From assembly GCF_038446525.1 (NCBI RefSeq), contig NZ_CP151792.1, positions 1,178,001 through 1,242,000 of the forward strand: a stretch of DNA of 64,000 nucleotides, given 5' to 3'. The position numbers and the translations under genes are program-made. The notes under the pieces were generated by a model that did not search any database, was not told the origin of the DNA, and was given only the letters and a program-made list of their open reading frames with translations. Below, one piece after another: positions 56,357 through 64,000 of the stretch (position 1 is its first letter; each line of letters starts with the position of its first letter). Origin of the DNA: Methanolobus sp. ZRKC5. GTDB taxonomy: Archaea; Halobacteriota; Methanosarcinia; Methanosarcinales; Methanosarcinaceae.

Positions 56357-59300
56357 TTATCGGATATTCCCGACCAACTCTTTTATTGATTCTATTGCTT
56401 CAGCTACTTTTGCCTGTGCTATTTCTACAGTCCATCCACCTGCTGTGAATAAGTAAGCAATTCCCCCTACTGCTGCCAGTGCTATTGCTCCAAGTACATA
56501 GAACAGGGTACCGGATTTTTCAAACACCTCATATGTAGTTGTAAGGTCACCAACTTTCACCTCATAGATCCCTGGCTCTTCTTCCACATGAGAGAACTCA
56601 ATGGTAGTGGAATTACCAACGGAGAGGCTGATAAACTGTGAATCAAGAACCACATCATCGACCTTAAGGTCCACAGTGTAATCGCCTGCATCAGTACCAG
56701 TATTGACAACATCGACACTTATAGTAGCTTCCTTACCCTGCTTTATTTCAAGTGGAGTTATCGCAAGGTTGCTGAATTCAAATTTAGCTGCAAGTTCGTC
56801 TACCCTAAGATCGAGTTCTGCCTCAAGAAGACCTGATTTACTAGCAATGATCTTGTGTGTTCCGGCCTCTGTTGCAGTATAGCTTATAGTACCATCATTA
56901 TCAGTTGTACCAATAGACTTTCCATCAAATGTGACATCTGCACCTGAAATACCATCGCCGCCAATTGCCTTTAGAACAAATATAGTCATTGATGTACCTT
57001 CATAGACTTCATCCGGTGACACCTCAACACTCATCTTTTTGGTCTCATCGTTCTTATCAATAACTTCAAGATCTTCTGAACCTGAGGCATAATCGTCCTT
57101 TTCAGCCGTTACCTCAAAAGTACCTGCTTCTGAAGGAGTGTAAGCCAGAGTACCATCAGCAGCAGTTGTTCCAATTGTTGTACCTTCTACCTTAATGGTG
57201 GCATCACCAATTGATGCGCCACGTGCATTTACGGTGATAGTTAGTTCTTCCCCTTCCACAATAGTGGACTGGCTCAGTTCAACATCCAGAGTTTCGGAAG
57301 CTGCTGTTTTTACTTCGACAAATGGATAGTATCTGAGTGTATCAGAGTCTGCTACCTTTATCCTAACATTATCCATTAGCTCGATTTCATTGTCCTTGTT
57401 AAGGGAAATCGAATTATCGTTTGACATCACAATTGAAGTACCGAAGCTATCGATTTCCATGTCTCCATAGTTATCACCACTTTCCAAGGTGATGTAATCT
57501 TCAGATATCTGGAACATTCCCTCTACAAACACGGCATTGCTTTCGCTTCCTCTGAAAACTTCATTGAAGTGTATTATGATTATAGGTACGTCATCTGCAT
57601 CTCCAAGGTCCTTCTCGAACACATAATCAGCATCAGAGGACACAATATCAGTATCTACTTCATCTCCATCTTTATATAGTTCGATGAGGACACTTTCACC
57701 GTTCACGTCAACTTCCACTATCTCCAAAGTGTAACCTTCTTCAAGAACAAGTTCAGACCCAGAGAAGACTGAAGCTTTAGAATCCTCATCCACCAGTACC
57801 TTAGATAACTGACCATCGGAAATGAGATTTAATGTACTGACACCATCAATATCTGTAGCACCGGTGTACCCTGTAAAGTACTTCTCAGCCAGGAAACCGA
57901 CCACGTTGAACTTACCCCAGTCAGAGTGTTCAAATTCAACGGATGCAGGAGTACTTGTGTATACAAGTTTCCCTGATGAAATTGACCTTCCTGAAATGGC
58001 TGTTAATTCAAGGGTTTCTGTCTGTACACCTTCATCAATATCATAGTAGAAACCTTCAAAGTTCAGTGGTGTCCACGTAAGAAGTTCATTTCCTTCTGCA
58101 ACAGTACCACGAAGCTCATATGTGCCGGGTTCTGACATGTCTACGACTGGAGCGAACCTAAGATCATCGTTGTCAGCAACAAGGAGCTTTATCTTACCCA
58201 TAAGAGTTACGGACTTTCCTTTGGAAAGGGAAACTGAACCATCATTTTCCATTTCGATAAGATCATCATCGATTCTGGTAATCTCCATATCGCCATAGGA
58301 TTCACCGTCTTCAAGTTCCAGGTACTCATCAGATATCTGGAAAATACCTTCTACAAAAACAGCATTTGATTCCGTACCACTGAATATTTGATCAAAGTGA
58401 ACGGCGAGTATTATAACATCATCAGCGTCGCCAAGATCTTCCTTATAGGTATAATCGTCGCCACCTGAGATTACAGAACTGTCTAACTCATCACCATCTT
58501 TTGTAAGGGTCACGAATACCTTGTCACCGTCTTTATCAACTTCAACTATATTAAGCTCGTAACCATCCTCAAGTATGATCGATGACCCTGAGTACGCAGA
58601 CTCTTTTTCATCATCGTCAATAAGGATCTTTGACAACTGCCCTGAAGAAATCATACTTACTACATCAACACCATCAATTGTAGTGTTAACAGTATATCCT
58701 GCAAAGTATTTCTCTGCCATGAAACCAATAACCTGATATGAACCCCAGCCGCTATGATCAAAATCAGTATCAACTGGTGCTGTCTGATAGAGAATATCAC
58801 CGTCACCAAGTGTGCGATCAATGTTGAAAATTGTCAGGTTCTCGGAACTCAGCCCTGATTCGAGGTCATAGAAGAATCCAGAGAAACTTTTTGCATCCCA
58901 GATATACTTGTCAGGTGACTGAACGGCATTCTCATCCCAGATACGGTCTCCTGTGAAGTAGGTTTTTGAGTACACATTTATCGTTTTCGTGGCTACGTCT
59001 GAACCATCACCATTGGTTGCTGTCAAAGTAACATTGAAAGCACCTGTGGAAGTATAAGTATGCACAGGATGCTGTGCAATGGAAGAACCACCATCTCCAA
59101 AGTCCCAGGACCAGGATGTTGGAGTATTACTTGAAGTGTCATTGAACGTTACTGCAAGAGAAACTGTCCCTTCAGTGACATTTGTAGTGAAAGATGCATC
59201 TGGAATAGTTGAAGCAGGAGTACTGACAGTTATGTAAGCAGCTCTTGTTTTCACGTCACTTGCAGTTCCATTTACTGCAGTGAGGACAACAGTATATGTA

Positions 59301-60070
59301 CCGTCAGAAGTATAGTTGAAAATTGGATTCTGTTCTGTGGAATCATTAGTGCCATCATTATCAAAGTCCCAGTACCACTCTGTAGCATTTGTAGAACTAT
59401 CAGTGAATAAAACAGTAAGAGGATTGTCACCAGAAGTTATGTTTGCTGTGAAATCTGCAACCGGTTCAATATCAGAACTTACTGCATTAACTGTTATGTA
59501 GTCAGCTCTTGTTTTCACGTTACTTGCAGTTCCATTTACTGCAGTGAGGACAACAGTATATGTACCGTCAGAAGTATAGTTGAAAATTGGATTCTGCTCT
59601 GTGGAATCATTAGTGCCATCATTATCAAAGTCCCAGTACCACTCTGTAGCATTTGTAGAGCTATCAGTGAATAAGACAGTAAGAGGATTGTCACCAGAAG
59701 TTATGTTTGCTGTGAAATCTGCAACCGGTTCAATATCAGAACTTACTGCATTAACTACTATATAGTCCATTTTTGTTTCCACGGCACTTTCAGTTCCATT
59801 TACTGCAAAGAGAACAACAGTATAGGTACCGTCAGAAGTGTAAGTGTAAATCGGATTTTGTTCTGAGGAATCATTAGTACCATCATTATTAAAATCCCAG
59901 GACCAAGAAGTCGCATTGAGAGAGTTGTTTGTGAATTGCACAACCAACGGAACGTCACCTGAAGTTACATTTGATGTAAAATCAGCAGTAACATTTGCGG
60001 CCGAGCCTACAGTGCTGCAGAAAAGCATTAATGAAAATGCGATTAAAATAAATTGAAATTTCTTTTGCAT
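56357..60070 (-). CDS. Large PKD / S-layer duplication-domain surface protein
   Basis: The 1237-aa protein has a signal peptide (MQKKFQFILIAFSLMLF...), then four PKD domains (about 27-370) with WDFNNDGTNDSSEQ-type motifs, of which the second and third are nearly identical. Two S-layer duplication domains (about 373-650 and 655-935; each with EKYFAGYT or EKYFTGYT and a QLSKILIDDD-like core) follow, then two Ig-like domains, a CARDB-like domain, and a C-terminal membrane helix (about 1186-1206) with a charged tail. It is probably an S-layer-associated cell surface protein. Confidence 0.9.
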   Translation of the reverse strand: MQKKFQFILIAFSLMLFCSTVGSAANVTADFTSNVTSGDVPLVVQFTNNSLNATSWSWDFNNDGTNDSSEQNPIYTYTSDGTYTVVLFAVNGTESAVETKMDYIVVNAVSSDIEPVADFTANITSGDNPLTVLFTDSSTNATEWYWDFDNDGTNDSTEQNPIFNYTSDGTYTVVLTAVNGTASNVKTRADYITVNAVSSDIEPVADFTANITSGDNPLTVLFTDSSTNATEWYWDFDNDGTNDSTEQNPIFNYTSDGTYTVVLTAVNGTASDVKTRAAYITVSTPASTIPDASFTTNVTEGTVSLAVTFNDTSSNTPTSWSWDFGDGGSSIAQHPVHTYTSTGAFNVTLTATNGDGSDVATKTINVYSKTYFTGDRIWDENAVQSPDKYIWDAKSFSGFFYDLESGLSSENLTIFNIDRTLGDGDILYQTAPVDTDFDHSGWGSYQVIGFMAEKYFAGYTVNTTIDGVDVVSMISSGQLSKILIDDDEKESAYSGSSIILEDGYELNIVEVDKDGDKVFVTLTKDGDELDSSVISGGDDYTYKEDLGDADDVIILAVHFDQIFSGTESNAVFVEGIFQISDEYLELEDGESYGDMEITRIDDDLIEMENDGSVSLSKGKSVTLMGKIKLLVADNDDLRFAPVVDMSEPGTYELRGTVAEGNELLTWTPLNFEGFYYDIDEGVQTETLELTAISGRSISSGKLVYTSTPASVEFEHSDWGKFNVVGFLAEKYFTGYTGATDIDGVSTLNLISDGQLSKVLVDEDSKASVFSGSELVLEEGYTLEIVEVDVNGESVLIELYKDGDEVDTDIVSSDADYVFEKDLGDADDVPIIIIHFNEVFRGSESNAVFVEGMFQISEDYITLESGDNYGDMEIDSFGTSIVMSNDNSISLNKDNEIELMDNVRIKVADSDTLRYYPFVEVKTAASETLDVELSQSTIVEGEELTITVNARGASIGDATIKVEGTTIGTTAADGTLAYTPSEAGTFEVTAEKDDYASGSEDLEVIDKNDETKKMSVEVSPDEVYEGTSMTIFVLKAIGGDGISGADVTFDGKSIGTTDNDGTISYTATEAGTHKIIASKSGLLEAELDLRVDELAAKFEFSNLAITPLEIKQGKEATISVDVVNTGTDAGDYTVDLKVDDVVLDSQFISLSVGNSTTIEFSHVEEEPGIYEVKVGDLTTTYEVFEKSGTLFYVLGAIALAAVGGIAYLFTAGGWTVEIAQAKVAEAIESIKELVGNIR
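59229..59756 (-). repeat. Tandem 264-bp duplication inside the PKD region
   Basis: 59229-59492 and 59493-59756 are two direct copies of 264 bp (88 codons, one PKD domain each) differing at only a handful of positions. The duplication preserves the frame and is more recent than the split between other PKD domains of the protein. Confidence 0.9.
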
Positions 60071-60134
60071 TATAAAACTTCCTTAAACTATAAACAACTA
60101 AATTGTAAACAACGTAAACTAATCATGCCTAATC

Positions 60135-61127
60135 TTAATCCCCCAATTGTAGATAACCTTTTCGATATATAGTCAGGTTTTGCCCATTACGGCACCTAAT
60201 GACAGTACCAACGTCCTGCTCAACTACTTCACCTATAACATTTAAATAACATACGCTTTGGGCAGTTTCCAGTTTATCAGGAGAGACCGTGAAAAGTAAT
60301 TCAAAGTCCCCTCCTGTGTAAAGTGCAAATTCTGTAAGAACATCAGGATCGGATGTTATGAACTCAGAAATCTCAGCTTGTATCGGCAGAGAATCCTCCT
60401 CTATCCTGAAGCCTACGCAATTAAGGTCTGCAAGGTCATGCAGTGACATTGCCAGACCATCACTTGTGTCCATCATACATGTTACAGCACCGGAACTCGC
60501 AAGTTTCATCGCTTCGTTAACACAAGGAATAGGCGTAAGCAGTTTATTGAGAAGACTACCAGGAATTGTAATATTTTTCTCAATTGCATGAAGTGCGGCT
60601 CCGGCAGAACCTGCAAAACCTGTCACACAAACCTTGTCACCGATCCTTACACCTTTTCGGGTCAACAGTTCAGATTTTTTGACTTTGCCAAGTGCAGTAC
60701 CAGTAATAGTTAGTTCATCGTGGGTGTCAATATCCCCACCTATGACTGAAGTGCCACAGAATTTGGCACAATCATCCATTCCTCTGGAAATTTCCTCAAC
60801 AAAGGAAATATCCGTGTCTTTGGAAAAACCCATGGCAGAAAGAAAACCTATTGGACGTGCACCCATAGAAGCCACATCGCTGAAATTCACAGCAGCTGAC
60901 ATCCAACCTATCTGCCAGGGGGTCATCTGAAGAGGAAAATCTGTTTTCCGATGTAGCATATCAGTTGTTATCACCATATACTCATCACCAGAGATGTCAA
61001 CAACTGCACAATCATCAGTTCCAGATCCGATGCGAACATCAGGGTTGCAACCATTATTGAAAATACCGGATAAACGCTTTATAAGTGAACGCTCACCTAT
61101 TTCAGATACAGGAGTAGAGCCAGTCAT
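60135..61127 (-). CDS. thiL: Thiamine-monophosphate kinase
   Basis: The 330-aa protein phosphorylates thiamine monophosphate to the diphosphate cofactor. It has the PurM/ThiL fold: GTDDCAVVDISG, ITTDML, SAAVNFSDVASMGARP, GGDIDTHDELTITGTALG and MDTSDGLAMSLHDL. Length is normal. It is a single-gene unit. Confidence 0.93.
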   Translation of the reverse strand: MTGSTPVSEIGERSLIKRLSGIFNNGCNPDVRIGSGTDDCAVVDISGDEYMVITTDMLHRKTDFPLQMTPWQIGWMSAAVNFSDVASMGARPIGFLSAMGFSKDTDISFVEEISRGMDDCAKFCGTSVIGGDIDTHDELTITGTALGKVKKSELLTRKGVRIGDKVCVTGFAGSAGAALHAIEKNITIPGSLLNKLLTPIPCVNEAMKLASSGAVTCMMDTSDGLAMSLHDLADLNCVGFRIEEDSLPIQAEISEFITSDPDVLTEFALYTGGDFELLFTVSPDKLETAQSVCYLNVIGEVVEQDVGTVIRCRNGQNLTIYRKGYLQLGD

Positions 61128-61284
61128 ATTTTACCTGCTATTTTGATGTGACTATATATAATTACTTAGCACGAAGTGATAAACAGCAAATGAATAACTA
61201 ATAGAACTTAGTTAAAATAAATAAATTTTGCTGATATGAAAACATCAACAAAATTTATACAACCCTGGTCTGCAGGGAAATAAT

Positions 61285-62145
61285 TTACCTACGCACCCTT
61301 CTTCTCAATGCTACAAAAGCTCCACCGAAGACTGCTACAATAATAACCAATGGCAGAACATATCCCACAAGCACTATCAAGGCATTTACCATTGAGATGA
61401 ATCCGTTGACAGATTCGGATAGTGCATCCCTGATTCCCCATGAACGAGTAATTGGCCTTGGTTCTGTGACACGTATATTTATGGTTGAAAACTCGATCCG
61501 GTCTTCTAGGTAATTCAACCTTCCCGTAAGGCTTTCAATCTCACCGCGCACCCTGCCAAGTTCCTTTTCCACACTGAGAACCTCTTCAACCGTTACGGTC
61601 ATATTGAGTATTTCCTGAAGGCGGGTTTCCTGTATTTTAAGATTATCCAGACGTGCAGTCACATCGATGTATTCTTCCGTTACATCCTGTGCATTTACAC
61701 TTTTAGATGTTACTTCCCCCAAGTCCTCCACATTATCGAGGAACGAAGAATATTCGGATTCGGGAACCCTGACCGTAACATAGCCCTCTTTACCGGCATC
61801 AGATTCATAATATGAATCGTAGACAGAAGAACTGGAAACATATCCACCTGAAGCAAGCGCCATTTTTGAGATCTCATCCAGACTTGCTGCGGCATCATTG
61901 ACCCTTAATGTCATGTCAACAGTTGTTATTGTCTTACGATCCACAAAACCATTTGAGGCGCCACCATAATCACCATCATATTCAGCTTCACCCACAGCCG
62001 CATTTCTTGCAAAGGAATCATCATAATCTTCAACCACGAGATAATCAGCTGATTGCGAAGAAGTTTTTTCATTGACTCCCATACAACCAGAGATCAGAGT
62101 AGCCACAAGTAAAAAAATAATTACTGAGAAGTATTTGATTTTCAT
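61285..62145 (-). CDS. DUF4349 lipoprotein
   Basis: A lipoprotein signal (LISGCMGVN, Cys near residue 21) is followed by a DUF4349-like region: KTITTVDMTLRVNDAAASLDEI, a central coiled coil (about 160-215, LDNLKIQETRLQEIL, EKELGRVRGEIESL) and a C-terminal membrane segment (VLVGYVLPLVIIVAV) with an Arg-rich tail. It is anchored at both ends, outside the cell. Function unknown. Confidence 0.88.
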   Translation of the reverse strand: MKIKYFSVIIFLLVATLISGCMGVNEKTSSQSADYLVVEDYDDSFARNAAVGEAEYDGDYGGASNGFVDRKTITTVDMTLRVNDAAASLDEISKMALASGGYVSSSSVYDSYYESDAGKEGYVTVRVPESEYSSFLDNVEDLGEVTSKSVNAQDVTEEYIDVTARLDNLKIQETRLQEILNMTVTVEEVLSVEKELGRVRGEIESLTGRLNYLEDRIEFSTINIRVTEPRPITRSWGIRDALSESVNGFISMVNALIVLVGYVLPLVIIVAVFGGAFVALRRRVRR

Positions 62146-62211
62146 TTAATCATACCCATTTTAAGCATGATTAAATGAAGGACTGGGAAGTATTAAAAAA
62201 TTGCTTAAGGT

Positions 62212-63000
62212 TCAAACTGATTCGAAGTTAACCTTTTCGTTACCCTTCTCTTTTGTCCGTACATATATATTGTCAAGGAACTCGTGGGTAAGGTCAGCAA
62301 GTTCAAGCATTTCATCCCTGCTCAATGGTTTTATGTCCCTGAGAGATTCAAGCATGGCATTTTCAGCAAATCCCTGCTGGAGGACATAAACAACATCCTT
62401 TCTGCCTGTTAATTCACTAATGGACCTTGCAATATTGCAGACATCATCAGAACTTCCCATGAAATCCCTGATTATGGTCGTCCTTAACTCAAGTTCAACA
62501 TTGTTCCCCAGAACCAGATTAATGGATTCTGTCACTTTTTCCATTACAAGCTGTGGGTCAATGTGAATATCAGTATAGTCCTTGCAGCCAATTGCCTTTG
62601 CATAATCCTCGGCATTATCCAGAGGAGCTTTTACATCGATAAAGAATTTGTCCACAAGGCCTTCTTCCATCAATTCGGCCATTACGTGAGGATAATAGCC
62701 GTTGGTATGAATACCGACGAGCAAACCTATTTTCTTTGCAAAACCTGCAAGGTGCTTCACAGCATCCTTCTGCATCAGGGGTTCGCCCCCTGAGAAAACC
62801 ACGTTACTTACAAATGGTCTGGACTTCTTTATTTCTGCTTCAAGTACTGACGTATCCACTACGTTGCTTTCAAAAAGAAGTGAATGGTTCTGGCAATATG
62901 GACACCTGTAAGGACATCCACGTAAAAAAAAGACGATTGACACTTTTCCGTGCCAATCTACCGTTGAGATGGGAACCGAGCTTCCATAGTTTACTTTCAT
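62212..63000 (-). CDS. nrdG: Anaerobic ribonucleotide reductase activating enzyme
   Basis: The radical SAM motif CPYRCPYCQNHSL (about residues 29-41) and GGEPLMQKD identify an NrdG-type activase of 262 aa, which places the glycyl radical on NrdD. The nrdD gene lies directly upstream (7 bp) on the same strand, as in the classical anaerobic ribonucleotide reductase operon. Confidence 0.9.
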   Translation of the reverse strand: MKVNYGSSVPISTVDWHGKVSIVFFLRGCPYRCPYCQNHSLLFESNVVDTSVLEAEIKKSRPFVSNVVFSGGEPLMQKDAVKHLAGFAKKIGLLVGIHTNGYYPHVMAELMEEGLVDKFFIDVKAPLDNAEDYAKAIGCKDYTDIHIDPQLVMEKVTESINLVLGNNVELELRTTIIRDFMGSSDDVCNIARSISELTGRKDVVYVLQQGFAENAMLESLRDIKPLSRDEMLELADLTHEFLDNIYVRTKEKGNEKVNFESV

Positions 63001-63007
63001 GGGCTTA

Positions 63008-64000
63008 TCAGATCATGTCTGAAGAGCTATAGCGCATCCTGTCTGCAAGCTCTTGCTTCTTTGCATTATTCCATCCACCAACGGCCTGGACATACCCGGT
63101 TACCCTTGACATCTGCTCGACATTAGATGAACCACAGTTCTCACAGACCTCCTTCAAGCCGGACATCATATGGAAATCATTAAGGCACACAGTCATATCC
63201 TTGGTGAAAGCAAAGTAACCCACCTGAGTGTTCTTTGCAATGTTCATTGCAAATTCTTTAAGTCCCTTTGCATCCGGTGCACCTTCCCCCATCCATATAT
63301 GGCAGATGTTTCCACCGTCAACAATCGGGAAGAACACATGCTCGATATTTATCCTGTCAATCAAAGAAACATCCGCACCTGGTGGCACATGAGTACCGTT
63401 GGTGTAATAGACGGGCAGATCATGGGTCTTTTTGAGATTTGCAAGAGCAGCTTCACTGTCACCCTTTACAACTTCCACGACACAATCCCTGTATTCTTCA
63501 TGCAGCATGTCTGATACCGCAAATCTCTGGCCCGTGGTTTCAGCAGGAGTACGGGCAAGGGCAATCTCCATACCATGTTTCTGGCTGAGCTCGTTGGCAT
63601 ACATTTCCATCTCGGTCATCACTCTGATGGCAAACTTGAATGCATTTCTGGATTCATGCATCTGAGAACCAGTATGGTACTGAACCATTTCATTGATACC
63701 GATAACACCCATCGTACAGACAAGTGCGTCAATATCGACTGCAATGCAGCCCTTCTCACCTGTAACAGGATCCTTTGGTCTCTGGGTGGCAAATGGCATC
63801 CTGTTGTTCTCGATGATATTCTCCATCCAGCTGCGCTTTGTCTTAAAGAGAGTTATACACTGATCCATGAGGTTCTTCAGGTCACCGAACAGAGCAGAAT
63901 CATCTCCATTTGCCCTGTATGCCGCCCTTGGGCAGTTGAGGGATACGACCTGCCAGGAACCCATAGAGAAATGCTTTCCATCCTTGAATATGAGCTTGTC
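63008..64000 (-). CDS. nrdD: Anaerobic ribonucleoside-triphosphate reductase (C-terminal part; cut by the window)
   Basis: This is the C-terminal about 330 residues of the class III reductase; the frame runs past the right window edge. It carries the glycyl radical end (SRVTGYVQAVGGWNNAKKQ, about residue 290 of the piece) and TRPA-like active site segments such as NIEHVFFPIVDGGNICHIW. The zinc site usually has two CxxC pairs, but the first appears here as CLND, then CENC, so one cysteine is replaced by Asp. Confidence 0.93.
   Translation of the reverse strand, partial: DKLIFKDGKHFSMGSWQVVSLNCPRAAYRANGDDSALFGDLKNLMDQCITLFKTKRSWMENIIENNRMPFATQRPKDPVTGEKGCIAVDIDALVCTMGVIGINEMVQYHTGSQMHESRNAFKFAIRVMTEMEMYANELSQKHGMEIALARTPAETTGQRFAVSDMLHEEYRDCVVEVVKGDSEAALANLKKTHDLPVYYTNGTHVPPGADVSLIDRINIEHVFFPIVDGGNICHIWMGEGAPDAKGLKEFAMNIAKNTQVGYFAFTKDMTVCLNDFHMMSGLKEVCENCGSSNVEQMSRVTGYVQAVGGWNNAKKQELADRMRYSSSDMI

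Noticed and set aside
59316-59765. Plus-strand frames of 61 codons inside the PKD gene
   Set aside because: Identical shadow frames produced by the 264-bp duplication; not genes.

Overview
The window is chromosomal DNA of a methanogenic archaeon of the Methanosarcinales, most like the moderately AT-rich, non-Methanosarcina members of Methanosarcinaceae (Methanolobus / Methanococcoides type). This is inferred from gene content: Sep-tRNA:Cys-tRNA synthase, Csl4, RpoL, TFS, PCNA, PriL, Orc1/Cdc6, thermosome, archaeal phospholipid synthases, dihydroneopterin aldolase MptD for tetrahydromethanopterin, the YcaO-TfuA pair used for McrA thioamidation, and S-layer duplication domains typical of Methanosarcinaceae. 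The genus is not proven.

Layout. 1-6.0 kb: end of a ChlD-like VWA gene, then hpt, dph2, a METTL5-like methyltransferase, csl4, rpoL and SepCysS. 6.0-6.7 kb: two tandem 194-bp MITEs. 6.7-9.9 kb: small and unknown proteins (PH-like, Rossmann-like, two zinc ribbons, YwbE) and tRNA-Thr(TGT). 10-17.9 kb: class II aldolase, archaetidylinositol phosphate synthase, archease + RtcB (RNA ligation), a PUA protein, a left-handed beta-helix protein, argD-hisC. 17.9-20.4 kb (minus): artA-asd-pssA-mptD, joining archaeosortase A with archaetidylserine and archaetidylethanolamine synthesis. 20.5-23.1 kb: NUDIX, tfs, pcn, priL. 23.1-25.5 kb: a decayed accessory island with a PEF-CTERM gene broken by an in-frame TAA, a MITE, a frameshifted IS1-family element, a gene whose 3' end runs into that element, and another MITE. 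25.7-29.7 kb: UbiD-like decarboxylase, both AcnX-type phosphomevalonate dehydratase subunits (archaeal mevalonate pathway) and a B12-binding radical SAM gene. 29.7-35.2 kb: MFS, YkgJ-type protein, a small basic protein, thermosome, a MITE, Orc1/Cdc6. 35.4-39.6 kb: cysteine desulfurase with a 47-aa leader gene, a P460-type monohaem lipoprotein, ycaO-tfuA. 39.6-42.7 kb: a Zn/Mn-type ABC importer with its DtxR-family regulator and two matching palindromic operators. 42.8-49.4 kb: MBL-rhodanese persulfide enzyme, two ferredoxin-containing MinD ATPases, two NifX-like proteins, UppP, DUF134, Mrp/NBP35. 49.5-56.3 kb: alpha/alpha-toroid protein, PAS histidine kinase, bactofilin-like protein, SsuABC/TauABC-type importer and a divergent regulator. 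56.3-64 kb: giant PKD/S-layer protein, thiL, DUF4349 lipoprotein, nrdG, nrdD (cut by the window end).

The most noteworthy non-coding signal is a family of five MITEs with 15-16 bp GTAA-starting terminal inverted repeats and 8-bp target duplications (IS66-like hallmarks). One copy sits in the U-tract of the thermosome terminator. I found no CRISPR array, rRNA or convincing phage in the window. No single locus is plainly a new defence or biosynthetic system; the best leads are listed as findings.
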